DNA of 64,000 nt from Pseudofulvimonas gallinarii (GCF_004343305.1 NZ_SMAF01000016.1:1-64000), one strand, 5' to 3'; shown: positions 1-8,328, counted from the stretch's first letter. Program-made: numbers and translations. Notes: generated by a model not told the origin, from the letters alone.

Positions 1-924
1 CTGGCCGCGTTTTTGCGCCCTGTGTGCCGCCATCAGGGCAGAGCGCGCGCCGTGGATCAGCAGGGTGCGCAGGTACACATCGCCGCGCTTGCTGATGCGC
101 CCGAGCTTTCGACTGCCGCCGCTGGAATACTCGCGCGGGGTCAGGCCCAGCGCGCTGGCGAAGTGGCGACCGGAAGGAAAGCGGGCGAAGTCGCCGATGC
201 CCGCGCTCATCGCCGTGGCGGTGATCAGGCCGACGCCGCTGGCGGTCATCAGCCGCTGGCTGCGGGTATCGCCTTGGACGATCTCGGCCAGTTGCTTCTC
301 AATGCCGGCCATGGCGTCCTGGCAGGCAGTGATGCGATCAAGCATGCCGGCCAGCGCGTGACGCAGGGCCATCGGAATATCGTTGTCGGCATCCTCCAGT
401 GCCGCCAGCACGGCCGGGCGTACCTTGTCCGCCCCGGCGGGAATGGCGAAGCCGAACTCGCGCAGCAGGCCACGCACGGTGTTGATCGCGGCGGTGCGCT
501 CGGCCTTGTGGTGTTCGCGGACACGATGCAGCCCTTGCGTGCCCTGCTGCTCGGGCGTCTTCACCGGCACCGGACGGATATCGCCGCAGCGCGCCGCTTC
601 CAGCAAGCCGGCGGCGTCGGCGCGATCGGTCTTGTTGCGACGCACATACGGGCGCACATGCTGCGCCGGCAGCAACCGGACATCATGGCCCTGGCGGGCA
701 AAGCGCCGCGCCCATGCATGGGCAGAGCCGCAGGCTTCCATCACGATGCGCAACGGTGTGCGGTTCTCCAGGCACTGCGCAAACGCCCCGCGCCTGAGCC
801 GCTTGCGCGCGACGATGCGACCGGACCCATCGGCAAAGGCCAGCTCGAACACGTCATTGGCCAGGTCGACCGCCAGCATGACGGCGGAAGATTCAACAGC
901 GGGGGATTTGCTGGTAGCGTGCAT
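1..924 (-). CDS. IS110-family transposase (partial, C-terminus beyond window edge)
   Basis: Catalyses transposition of its own element by the RuvC-like DEDD/serine recombinase mechanism of the IS110 family. The 308 visible codons start at ATG 924 and run off the left edge. The DEDD acidic residues are visible as D20 (LAVDLAND), E63 (VMEACG) and D100/D103 (KTDRADA). The C-terminal Tnp20 domain carries the conserved serine block LTPREYSSGGSRKLGRISKR. The frame is intact throughout, so the element may be active. Only about 75-90 bp separate the start codon from the presumed element end, which fits the IS1111 subgroup better than the IS110 subgroup, where a long 5' leader encodes the bridge RNA. 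Family assignment is certain; subgroup is inference. Confidence 0.95.
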   Translation of the reverse strand, partial: MHATSKSPAVESSAVMLAVDLANDVFELAFADGSGRIVARKRLRRGAFAQCLENRTPLRIVMEACGSAHAWARRFARQGHDVRLLPAQHVRPYVRRNKTDRADAAGLLEAARCGDIRPVPVKTPEQQGTQGLHRVREHHKAERTAAINTVRGLLREFGFAIPAGADKVRPAVLAALEDADNDIPMALRHALAGMLDRITACQDAMAGIEKQLAEIVQGDTRSQRLMTASGVGLITATAMSAGIGDFARFPSGRHFASALGLTPREYSSGGSRKLGRISKRGDVYLRTLLIHGARSALMAAHRAQKRGQ

Positions 925-1010
925 GGCGGACTCCTCTCGTGATCCTGTGTCCGGAGACTATGCTCCTGTCTGGCTCTTCGAAGCCGTGTGGCGACGCGGG
1001 GGGAGTCCAT
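1..1010 (-). mobile_element. IS110/IS1111-type insertion sequence, one end visible
   Basis: The element comprises the transposase gene plus its short upstream flank. On the minus strand the flank begins ATGGACTCCCCC (about 999-1010), after which the sequence turns into recognisable attC-like DNA. I take that junction as the element's 5' end. IS1111 elements have subterminal rather than terminal inverted repeats and make no clear target duplication, so the exact base of the junction is uncertain by several positions. The other end and any bridge RNA lie outside the window. Confidence 0.6.
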
Positions 1011-1012
1011 TC

Positions 1013-1119
1013 GATCATTCAAGCCGACGCCGCTTCGTTACGCAAAGCACATGGCAGGAAAAGCTTGCCATGTGCTTTGCTCCACTACGCGTCTCGGCTT
1101 AACTTAGGCGTTAGATGCC
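1013..1119 (+). other. Integron attC-like recombination site (R'' side missing, interrupted by the IS)
   Basis: The order is CATTCAAGCCGACGCC (L''-like, from 1016), a long imperfect palindrome, TCGGCTTAACT (L'-like, 1094-1104), then AGGCGTTAGATGCC with the R' core GTTAGAT (1110-1116) fitting GTTRRRY. AAGCCGA of the left arm pairs with TCGGCTT of the right arm. The centre holds a perfect 15-bp inverted repeat, 1042-1056 against 1066-1080, with a 9-base loop, as expected of the variable part of an attC hairpin. The R'' box (RYYYAAC) expected just left of L'' is absent; the IS end sits there instead. Confidence 0.65.
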
Positions 1120-1884
1120 GGAAGATTTTCTTTTCTTGGGTTGAAGAGCCTGTTCAGTATGCTATCGGCACTAAGGACTCATCTCACTTCTTGCCAGATG
1201 CTCAGCTTACGGACACCATGCCGGCCGGGCCTGCTCAGCCCCTCGCTCGACCTGTGAAGGCGTGCGGTGGAACGGCATGGGCGCCCGGCCAACGCGGGTG
1301 CGCCCTCCGATGATTTCCATCACCAGCACCGACTTCCCGTGCGCTGTCCAACGCTTGGTTTCGCCGTCCATACTTGGCTCACCGGTGTCTCCTTTGGCAA
1401 GTCACACCTGAGCAGGAAACCAGTGGGTGATTACAGACCACCCCATATGAACCGCGCGCCCATCGACGGTCCACCGCGGAAACTTCATGTCCATGGCTGT
1501 CAACGCCATCAGGTCCTGCGGTACCATCGGCAAAGGGCACCGTGAGATCGACTGGATCGACAGGCAGGGCGTCGCGGTGATGGGGAAGCGGGGTGAGTAC
1601 GTGACGCGGGCCATTGCGTTCAGGCAATCGGTTGACGATCTGCGCGCATCGGCGAGCGGGGTGCAGGGCATCGGCAAGGTTGCGGCAATGGCGAACGACC
1701 TGGTCGCCGGTCCGGCCGTCACCAGGCAGATCTTTCGCGCCATGGTCGCCGCCTTCATCGAGGCCACCCGCCGACCGGACTGTCGGCCCACCCTCCACCG
1801 GCCCTGGTGCCCTCGTCGGACCGGGCATCGGGGGACGGCGGCAATGAATCATTCTTCAGCATCGGATCCGGGAAGGTTGGCACA
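1120..1884. other. No supported gene; lower-GC start, then decayed or non-coding DNA
   Basis: About 765 bp without a gene I can defend. The first 100 bases (1115-1215) are visibly AT-richer than their surroundings, suggesting cassette-derived or otherwise foreign DNA next to the attC-like site. Open frames exist on both strands around 1400-1850 but none has a ribosome binding site, a recognisable domain or convincing codon use. A decayed gene on the minus strand is possible. Confidence 0.4.
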
Positions 1885-2328
1885 ATGAATTCCGCAACAG
1901 CGTCATCTCGATTGGAAAGACCGGCCCTCGCCGTGGTGTGGGCCGGGGCCGGCCTCGGCCTGGCCGCGTGGGTGGCGATGAGCGGCTGGCGGCTGCGTGC
2001 GCTGCTGGTTCTACAAGGGGTCGACTGGCTCGCGCTGGCCGCACTGGTAGGGACCCTGTCAGTCGGCGCGCTGGCGCTGTCGGCGGCGCTGGCCAGCCAA
2101 TGGCGGCATGTGTCTACGCTCGCGCAGATCGTGACCTGGCCCTTTACCGCATTTTCCGCGTGGGCACTGGTCTGGTTCGGCCTCGCATTCATGTCCACGC
2201 CCGGCGGTCCGTCGCTGGTGCCGGTGTCCATCGCTGTCGCGGGCCTCTACGTCGCCCACCGGACACGGCGGATATCCGGCGCGATATCGATGCGTGGTCG
2301 CTCCCGGACCGAAGCGGAAACAGGGTGA
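1885..2328 (+). CDS. Small integral membrane protein, unknown function
   Basis: 147 residues starting at ATG 1885, which has GGAAGG about 8 bases upstream; an in-frame ATG further upstream has no such site. Four hydrophobic segments are visible (about residues 14-35, 42-68, 80-100, 108-128), followed by a short basic cytoplasmic tail. No family motif is recognised. It lies between the attC-like site at 1.1 kb and a GTTAGAC motif at 2445, so it could be a cassette gene, but that is speculation. It is transcribed alone, with more than 200 bp to the next gene. Confidence 0.6.
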   Translation: MNSATASSRLERPALAVVWAGAGLGLAAWVAMSGWRLRALLVLQGVDWLALAALVGTLSVGALALSAALASQWRHVSTLAQIVTWPFTAFSAWALVWFGLAFMSTPGGPSLVPVSIAVAGLYVAHRTRRISGAISMRGRSRTEAETG

Positions 2329-2439
2329 CCGCCTCAGGTCATCGTTTTCCTGGCGCCAGTCCGGACGCGCCGGTTTCCGGGACTCTCCCGTCGACGATCA
2401 CGAAGCGATGGGGCTGACCTGGAGAATCAGGCCTCAATC

Positions 2440-2451
2440 CAGGCGTTAGAC
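2440..2451 (+). other. Possible degenerate attC R' motif
   Basis: The string CAGGCGTTAGAC resembles the right end of the attC-like site at 1.1 kb (TAGGCGTTAGAT), and the preceding bases AGGCCTCAAT loosely match its L' box. No matching L''/R'' arms are found upstream, so this may be chance. Confidence 0.2.
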
Positions 2452-2550
2452 GAATCACAAACCGGACCAGCGTCCCCTGATAGTCTGCAAATGCGTTACA
2501 TGAAAGGGTTTCATGTGGCGCATTCAAAACAAACATGGGGACATTCGAGT

Positions 2551-2793
2551 ATGGTCAAGTCACTGCTTGCTTCGACGCTGCTGACCCTGGCGGTCGCGAC
2601 AGTCGCTGTTTTTCCGGCCTCCACGCACGCTGCGCCACGCATCAACATCGTGACCGAATGCGTGCCATTCCAGCCGTATCCCGGTACAACGCACCAGATG
2701 TGTACGCAGTACATCTACGACGACAACGGTGTACTGGTGAACACGATGGTGTACTACATCGACGAATCGGGGATGTGGTACCTGCTGCCCTGA
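2551..2793 (+). CDS. Small secreted protein, unknown function
   Basis: 80 residues. A Sec signal peptide occupies about residues 1-28 (hydrophobic core LLASTLLTLAVATVAVF, cleavage near STHAA). The mature part, about 52 residues, holds two cysteines (ECVPF and QMCTQ) that could form one disulfide and is rich in Tyr (MVYYIDESGMWYLLP end). The longer frame from 2491 is less likely because it would place residues in front of the signal sequence. No family is recognised. It is isolated from its neighbours by non-coding DNA. Confidence 0.6.
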   Translation: MVKSLLASTLLTLAVATVAVFPASTHAAPRINIVTECVPFQPYPGTTHQMCTQYIYDDNGVLVNTMVYYIDESGMWYLLP

Positions 2794-3070
2794 CGGTCCG
2801 TCTGTCTTCCCGCTGTTGAACACAGGCCAGGCCGGTAGCCTTCCGGGGCACGGCCTGGCTCGCTGGTCGAGACACGATCCGGGGTACCCTGTCGACCACG
2901 CAGCCGGTGTCAGATTGCGCGCTTCCCACGCACCGTCGGGCGCACGGGTCCTACGCCCCGACGAGTGGACGGGGCACGACTGCAGGCAATCCACGGTCAG
3001 TCCCGATGCGCTGAGGGTGGCTTGTTCGGTTCAAAGTCGACTTCCCCGGCAGTCGTGCTGGAGGAAGCGC

Positions 3071-3465
3071 ATGAAGCAGTCACTTGGTCTGGTCTCGCTG
3101 GTCGTTCGCGACTATGACGAAGCCATCGACTTTTCGTCGGCACTCTCGGTTTCACACTCGCCGAGGACGCCGAAGTGCCGGAGCAATCCAAACGCTGGGT
3201 AGTCGTGGCGCCTCCGGGCTCGTCGGAAGCGCGGCTTTTGCTGGCGCGTTCCGACTCGCCGCAACAGTTGCCGCACATCGGCAATCAGGCCGGTGGCCCT
3301 GTGTTCCTGTTCCTTTACACCGACGATTTCTGGCGCGACTACGCGGCCTACCGTTCCAGGGGTGTGCGCTTCGCGCGGGCGCCGCGGGAAGAGCCCTACG
3401 GGACCGTCGCCGTGTTTGTCGATCTCTACGGCAACCTGTGGGACCTGCTGCAGCCGGTAAAGTGA
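3071..3465 (+). pseudogene. VOC (glyoxalase/bleomycin resistance) family protein, single-base frameshift
   Basis: The N-terminal part (KQSLGLVSLVVRDYDEAIDF) is in one frame, and the rest of a typical VOC fold continues in another (ending YGTVAVFVDLYGNLWDLLQP). Restoring one T in the T4 run at 3131-3134 gives FFVGTLGFTL, the expected VOC sequence, and a protein of about 131 residues, the normal family length. VOC proteins are metal-dependent enzymes or binding proteins acting on glyoxals, dioxygen substrates or antibiotics; the substrate cannot be told here. The shift in a homopolymer may be a true mutation or a sequencing error. No stop codons occur otherwise. Confidence 0.85.
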
Positions 3466-3657
3466 CCCATGCACGAGCAGGCCAGCCGTTTTCTGTTCCA
3501 ACCGGCGCTTTCAGGACCGTGCCCGTGCGACTGCCCGTTTCCTCCGGAATCCAGCGACTGACCCTGACAGCTTGGCCCCACCGACATCGGGCGTGCGACG
3601 CCTCGCGGCGTCCCTATCCGGCCAGCCATCCGCAATCCGAACCGGAGGTATCCGTCA

Positions 3658-4041
3658 ATGCGAAAGCAGTACCACTTCCGCCGGGGCGAAGCCGGCCTGA
3701 TGGCCTGGGATGTACATCGGCTCATCGAACTTTGCAGAGGCCTGCCGAAGGAAGACGTGCCCCTGTCCGCCATCCGGGAGCTGGACGAGCCTTATTGGTT
3801 CGGCATGGGACAGGCCGGGCCGACTTGCCGGGAGCTGGTGGAACACATGCGCCTGGTCGAAGCAGCAGACCTGGCCTATCCGGTCATTCTTTCACCCGAT
3901 GGCCAGGTCATGGACGGAATGCATCGAATCGCCAGGGCGCTGCTGCTCGGACACAGCCATGTCCGCGCCTTCCGTCTCAAGGCGATGCCGGAGCCGGACC
4001 ACGTTGGGATCGATCCGGACGAGCTGCCGTATGACCGCTGA
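3658..4041 (+). CDS. ParB/sulfiredoxin-like small protein (conserved hypothetical)
   Basis: 127 residues. GGAGG lies about 10 bases before ATG 3658. The middle contains YPVILSPDGQVMDGMHRIAR, matching the ParB/Srx-fold core in which 'G..DG.HR' forms the nucleotide-binding turn. These stand-alone proteins appear scattered in bacterial genomes without assigned function. It is too short for a chromosome partition protein and has no helix-turn-helix domain, so parB would be a wrong name. No operon partner is seen. Confidence 0.65.
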   Translation: MRKQYHFRRGEAGLMAWDVHRLIELCRGLPKEDVPLSAIRELDEPYWFGMGQAGPTCRELVEHMRLVEAADLAYPVILSPDGQVMDGMHRIARALLLGHSHVRAFRLKAMPEPDHVGIDPDELPYDR

Positions 4042-4249
4042 GGCGGCGACCGCCCGTCCTTGCCGTGGGCGTCGTTGATGCCGGGCTGGTTCCCGGTACA
4101 ACGCGGACAGGCCCTGCCGTCCGGCTCTGGCTGGCCGTGGCCTCACGGCGACACACGGCAAGGGCAGGCGCCGATCGCTGTCCCCAGTTTGACTGGCCAT
4201 TCCGGTCGCTTCCGTGGCAAGGTGAAGGCGGTCGGAAAAGGAGTTCACC

Positions 4250-4630
4250 GTGAACATGTGGGTTGCGCTGCTGGCCGCGGTCTCGAGCTTCGTCATCGGT
4301 GGGCTGTGGTACTCGCCGATGCTGTTCGGCAAGGCGTGGAATGCCGAAAACGGAAGTCCGGCCGCACCGGGTCACCCGGGAAAGGTTTTCGGCGTCAGTT
4401 TCGTATTCTCGCTGGCCGCCGCCGCTTGCTTCGGATACCTCGCCGGTCCTGCACCTGGCCTGGCGCGGGCTATGGAGCTGGGGGTGATCGCCGGCCTCGG
4501 TCTGGTCGCCACCAGTTTCGGAATCAATTACCAGTTTGCCCAGCGTACCTTCAGGCTCTGGATGATCGATGGCGGCTACCACGTCGCGCAGTTCCTGCTG
4601 TTCGGACTGATCTTCGGCCTCTGGGGCTGA
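4250..4630 (+). CDS. DUF1761 family membrane protein
   Basis: 126 residues from GTG 4250, preceded by AAGGAG six bases upstream; the ATG two codons later is the alternative. The N-terminus (VALLAAVSSFVIGGLWYSP, then FGKAW) is the hallmark of DUF1761, small four-helix membrane proteins of unknown role. Hydrophobic segments lie at about residues 1-20, 48-66, 76-95 and 106-125. Transcribed alone. Confidence 0.8.
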   Translation: MNMWVALLAAVSSFVIGGLWYSPMLFGKAWNAENGSPAAPGHPGKVFGVSFVFSLAAAACFGYLAGPAPGLARAMELGVIAGLGLVATSFGINYQFAQRTFRLWMIDGGYHVAQFLLFGLIFGLWG

Positions 4631-4708
4631 CCGTGCGATGCGGGTGCCGACGGCATTGGCGGGCGGCTGCATGGCGGCCTTTGGCTTGCCACGACGCTGA
4701 CGCCCCCT

Positions 4709-5338
4709 GTGGGTGATCCTGGCGAATTGCAGCGCGTCGTCGTGGTCGGTACGAGTTGCGCGGGCAAGAGCACCTTTTCCAGCAAGCTGGCGATTCTCCT
4801 GGAATGCCCACGTATCGAACTGGACGCGCTGTACTGGGGGCCCGACTGGCGGGCGAAGCCCGCCGCCGAGTTCCGCGGGCTGGCTCTCGAGGCGACGTCC
4901 GGCGGGCGTTGGATTGCCGACGGCAACTACGGATCCATCCGCGATCTGCTGTGGCCGCGTGCGACCGCGGTGATCTGGCTCGACTATTCGTTCCCACGCG
5001 TCTTCTGGCGCGCGCTCAAGAGGACGATAACCCGCTGCCTGTCCGGCCAGCCGCTATGGCACGGCAACCGCGAGAGCTTCCGTAAAGCCTTCCTGTCCCG
5101 CGATTCCATACTGCTCTGGGTGATCTCCACCCATCGCCGGCGGCGGCGCGAGCTTGCGGCACTGCGCCAGAATGGCGCCTATCCGCAGCTGCGCTGGATC
5201 GAGTTCCGGCATCCGCGCGAGGCCGAGCGATGGCTTGGGGACGTCCACACCGGTGGTCCAGCGGCAGGACCGGTAAGCGGCGCAAGCGCCCGACGACAGG
5301 GGCGTCGAGGTGGGTGCGCTGGTCAGGCCGGCCCGTGA
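4709..5338 (+). CDS. P-loop kinase, adenylate-kinase/FlaR-like
   Basis: 209 residues from GTG 4709. Walker A is VVVGTSCAGKSTFS near residue 10. The pattern IELDALYWGPDW, GGRWIADGNYGSIRDLLW, then AVIWLDYSF and RRRRELAALR is typical of the putative nucleotide kinases annotated as DNA topology modulation protein (FlaR) or adenylate-kinase-like. The true substrate of this group is not established. The C-terminal 25 residues are low-complexity Gly/Arg and may be read-through beyond an ancestral stop. The gene starts 78 bp after the DUF1761 gene and could be co-transcribed with it. Confidence 0.75.
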   Translation: MGDPGELQRVVVVGTSCAGKSTFSSKLAILLECPRIELDALYWGPDWRAKPAAEFRGLALEATSGGRWIADGNYGSIRDLLWPRATAVIWLDYSFPRVFWRALKRTITRCLSGQPLWHGNRESFRKAFLSRDSILLWVISTHRRRRRELAALRQNGAYPQLRWIEFRHPREAERWLGDVHTGGPAAGPVSGASARRQGRRGGCAGQAGP

Positions 5339-5744
5339 CGGCGAACATGCGCCCGGGCCCGGCAAGTCCTTTCCGGAAAGGGTGCAACGGGCGCCTTGCA
5401 TCGCACAGGCGGATGGAACTCGAGCCGAAGCGCGGACATTCCCCCCCGCGAGTTCATGCGCAATTCGGGCCCGGCAATTCCCGCGGGCCGGACGACACCG
5501 TGCTCAACCCGTCATGCGCAAGCAGGTGTGTCATGTCTGCCCGGTGCTGTCACCGGGCCTGGATGCGGGCGCCGGACTGCGGGAGGCGCGCGGACTTCAC
5601 GCCCCCACCGCCGCCCGCGGGCTACGGTCGGCAAGCGGGTGATGGAGGCGACACAGGAGTGGTATGGGCGGCCGTGCATCGGCGAACAAACCGTTTAGCT
5701 GCCGGTGCGACAATGAAGTCCACGAAACCTGCGTGGAGCTGGCC
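5339..5744. other. Intergenic region, no gene seen
   Basis: About 400 bp of GC-rich DNA without a credible gene, RNA or repeat on either strand. Frames that stay open are high in Arg/Pro/Ala and lack ribosome binding sites. Confidence 0.4.
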
Positions 5745-6086
5745 ATGGCGAAATACCTGATTTCCTTCCCGTCGGCGGCAATGAGGATCGATGCCGAGGA
5801 CATGGACGCAGTCGTCGCCGACTCCCATGCAGTAATCCGTGAAGCCAAATGGGCGGGCGTCTATGTCTTCGCCGGCGGCCTTGACGACGCCGTGGCGCCT
5901 GTGACCATCCATCCCGATGGCCACCACAGCCCGGACACGCATCCGCACTCCCGTCATCTGAACGGCGGCTTCTGCATCCTCGAGCTGCCGACGCGGGACG
6001 CGGCCCTCGAGTGGGCGGCGAAGCTTGCCAAAGCCTGCCGTTGCCCGCAGGAACTTCGGGTCTTCATGTACGACGAGGAAAGCTGA
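5745..6086 (+). CDS. YCII-related (DGPF-domain-like) protein
   Basis: 113 residues from ATG 5745 (GGAG about 8 bases upstream). The sequence begins AKYLISFPSAAM and has the ferredoxin-like alpha/beta pattern of the YCII family. The segment GGLDDAVAPVTIHPDG precedes LNGGFCILELPTRDAALEWA, where the family's conserved 'G.. ilea.s.eeA..wa' strand-helix is seen. YciI-like proteins are small dimeric proteins, a few with hydrolase or dehydrochlorinase-like activity, and often sit near ECF sigma factors; none is adjacent here. Function unknown. Confidence 0.75.
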   Translation: MAKYLISFPSAAMRIDAEDMDAVVADSHAVIREAKWAGVYVFAGGLDDAVAPVTIHPDGHHSPDTHPHSRHLNGGFCILELPTRDAALEWAAKLAKACRCPQELRVFMYDEES

Positions 6087-6442
6087 CGGCGGTCTCTGAC
6101 CCGCATCGGCCGCCGGCATACGCGCCAGGGCCGGCGATCGCGTCGAATCCATTGCCGCGACGAGAGCCGCAGGAGGTCAGGGCGGAACTGGCCGCCGACC
6201 GCGTGCCGTATCCGCTTAGGCCAGTGGGTGCCGATGCACCACGGTTGCGGCCCTGCCGCGCGCGGCCGCGTACGCGCATGCCGCGCCTTTGTTGTGGTCC
6301 TCCGCGGGCCGCGGCCAGCATCTCCCTTGCAGCGGGGCGTGCGTCGGGCGCATGCTGCCGGCAATACGACCCGGCATGGCACCGCGCTGACGGGCGAGCG
6401 GCAGCACACGCCAGCAGCCCGTCTGGATTTTCGGAGACCGTC
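6087..6442. other. Intergenic region, no gene seen
   Basis: About 355 bp of GC-rich sequence upstream of the DNA alkylation repair gene. It presumably holds that gene's promoter, but I see no convincing -35/-10 pair, repeat or RNA structure. Confidence 0.4.
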
Positions 6443-7171
6443 ATGACGCCAGCGAAATCGCCGACCCTGGAGGAAGTGCTCTCTCGCCTTGAGGCCGAGC
6501 GTGATGAACGCGGCATGGCCAGGTGGGGCGACGGCGGGATCCGGACTGGCGGGCTGCGCAGCTTCGGCATCGGCCTGACGCGGCTGCGCGCCATCGGCAA
6601 ATCGATCGGCCGCGACCGCGCGCTGGCCCAGGCGCTCTGGCACACGGACCTGCACGAAGCACGCGTGCTGTCGTTGCTGATCGACGATCCGGCGCAGATC
6701 ACGCGCGAACAGGCGGAGCAGCAGGTCGAACAGGTCGATGCCGGCCAGCTGGCGCACGTCTTCGTCTCCTGCGACGCCACGCTGGCGCGTACGCCCTTCG
6801 TCGTCGAGCTGGCCGATGCCTGGACACGCAGCAACGATCCGGTGCGGCGCGACTGTGGCTATGGCCTGCTTTACGAGGTATCCAAGTCCAGCGGTCGCAA
6901 GGCCCCGGCCGACGACTGGTTCCTTGGTCACATCGATCGGATTGCCGCCAGCATCGACGACGAGCCGGAACGTGTCCGGCTGGCGATGGCCACCGCACTG
7001 ATGGGTATCGGCAAGCGCAACGCGGCGCTGAACCGACGCGCGTTGGCGGTCGCGCGCGCAGCCGGACCCATCGAGTTCACCTCGGCCAGCGGCAAGTGCG
7101 AGCCTTTCGATGTCAGCAAGCACCTGGACAACGAGCGCCTGCGCGCCAAACTGGGCATTGTCGACCGCTGA
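6443..7171 (+). CDS. DNA alkylation repair family protein (AlkD-like HEAT repeats)
   Basis: 242 residues from ATG 6443, with GGAG about 7 bases before. The all-helical repeat pattern (FGIGLTRLRAIGKSIGRD, LAQALWHTDLHEARVLSLLI, DDEPERVRLAMATALMGIGK) matches the ALK/HEAT-like fold of the DNA alkylation repair enzyme family. Characterised members AlkC and AlkD are DNA glycosylases removing bulky or cationic N3/N7-alkyl purines. Whether this member keeps glycosylase activity cannot be judged, because the aromatic/Asp catalytic set of AlkD is not obvious. The next gene starts 12 bases after the stop, so the two probably form an operon. Confidence 0.8.
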   Translation: MTPAKSPTLEEVLSRLEAERDERGMARWGDGGIRTGGLRSFGIGLTRLRAIGKSIGRDRALAQALWHTDLHEARVLSLLIDDPAQITREQAEQQVEQVDAGQLAHVFVSCDATLARTPFVVELADAWTRSNDPVRRDCGYGLLYEVSKSSGRKAPADDWFLGHIDRIAASIDDEPERVRLAMATALMGIGKRNAALNRRALAVARAAGPIEFTSASGKCEPFDVSKHLDNERLRAKLGIVDR

Positions 7172-7182
7172 CGCAACCGGCC

Positions 7183-7752
7183 ATGGCAGATCAGGAACAG
7201 ATCCGGTTCGAGGCATTGCTGTGCCGTGCCTTGGCGGCGGAGAAAGGCGCCGCCTTCGCTTTCGCGGTCCTTCCCATGGAAGCCAGTGCGCTTCTTCCGC
7301 GCCGTGGACGAATGACTGTCGATGTCACGCTGGCGGCACATGCATTCCGCGTGACCCTAGAACCGGATGGCCGTGGCAGCCACTGGTTGCGCCTTCCCGA
7401 ATCCGTGCTGGAGGCATCGGGCAACCAGGCGGGAGAGACCGCCAGCTTCCGGCTGCAGCCGGTTGATCCCGAACCCGATCCCGAGTTGCCTGCCGATTTC
7501 GCGGCGGCGCTTGTCGAGATTCCGGAGGCGCGTGCGACATGGGCGGCGGCGACCCCGATTGCGCGTGTCGACTGGATCCACTGGATCACGACCGCGAAGC
7601 TGGAAAAAACGCGGGCGAAGCGTATCCGGGACGCCTGCGGAATGCTGGCCAGCGGCAAGAAGCGCGTCTGCTGCTTCGACGCCTCCGGCATCTACAGCAA
7701 GGCCTTTTCGGCGCCCGTCCCTGGGCCGCTGCCGCCGAAAAAGCGGGCGTGA
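7183..7752 (+). CDS. DUF1905 / YdeI-like (OmpD-associated) protein
   Basis: 189 residues. The N-terminal half (about 1-95) fits DUF1905, a small beta-barrel (RFEALLCRALAAEKGAAFAF, then MTVDVTLAAHAFRVTLEPD). The C-terminal half (about 108-175) is the bacteriocin-protection YdeI/OmpD-associated helical module (ALVEIPEARATWAAATPIAR, WITTAKLEKTRAKRIRDACG). Both modules are of unknown biochemical function. ATG 7183 lies 12 bases past the stop of the alkylation repair gene. Confidence 0.75.
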   Translation: MADQEQIRFEALLCRALAAEKGAAFAFAVLPMEASALLPRRGRMTVDVTLAAHAFRVTLEPDGRGSHWLRLPESVLEASGNQAGETASFRLQPVDPEPDPELPADFAAALVEIPEARATWAAATPIARVDWIHWITTAKLEKTRAKRIRDACGMLASGKKRVCCFDASGIYSKAFSAPVPGPLPPKKRA

Positions 7753-7947
7753 CACGCCCGGCGCGGGCCGCACCCGCGTGGCGTGGCGCACACGGGCCCG
7801 GGGCAAGCCATGGATTCCCTCGCAGGCCTTGCCGCACCGGTGCATACTCGGCGCCGCGCTGCCGGTGCCACGACATGCCTGGGTCGGCGGTCGGCCGGGA
7901 ATTTCGCGAGCCGGTTTCGAGCGGTTCGCCTGTTGAAGGGGTGACCC

Positions 7948-8328
7948 ATGCACGCTGTCCTGCTTGTCGGATCCGGAGGCTTTCTCGGCGCTGTCGCGCG
8001 CTATGCCCTTGCCGCCTGGATCGTCCAGGTGGCGGGCACTGACCGCTTTCCCTGGGGCACGCTTGTCGTCAATGTTGCGGGCTGCCTGGCCGTCAGTGTG
8101 CTGGCCGGTGCCGCCGAGCGTTTCAACGCCCTCGGCCCGGACGCGCGACTGTTCCTGGTCACCGGCGTGCTGGGCGGCTTCACGACCTTCTCCGCCTTTG
8201 GCCTGGAGACGGTGCAGATGCTTCGACGAGGCGACGCGGTCAATGCGGCGCTCTACGCCGGGGCCAGTATGGGGCTCGGCGTGTTCGCCGTATGGCTGGG
8301 TCTGCGCCTGCTCACGGTGCATCGCTGA
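7948..8328 (+). CDS. crcB: Fluoride-specific channel CrcB/Fluc
   Basis: 126 residues, the usual length, with four transmembrane helices. Family signatures are GGFLGAVARY near the N-terminus, WGTLVVNVAGC (the conserved Asn facing the pore), and GVLGGFTTFSAFGLE (the phenylalanine/Thr-rich fluoride track). Fluc channels act as dual-topology dimers in the inner membrane and export fluoride passively. A fluoride riboswitch was looked for in the 195-bp leader and not found. GGGGTGACCC immediately precedes the ATG. Confidence 0.92.
   Translation: MHAVLLVGSGGFLGAVARYALAAWIVQVAGTDRFPWGTLVVNVAGCLAVSVLAGAAERFNALGPDARLFLVTGVLGGFTTFSAFGLETVQMLRRGDAVNAALYAGASMGLGVFAVWLGLRLLTVHR

Noticed and set aside
3658-4041. 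parB gene name
   Set aside because: Only the small ParB/Srx-like core is present, without DNA-binding domain or parA neighbour.
7753-7947. Fluoride riboswitch upstream of crcB
   Set aside because: The conserved crcB-motif pieces and pseudoknot pairing are not present in the leader; only a GC-rich spacer with an RBS was seen.
1885-8328. Whole plus-strand small-gene region as an integron cassette array
   Set aside because: Genes are small and co-directional, but apart from 1.1 kb and a doubtful motif at 2.4 kb I see no attC hairpins between them.
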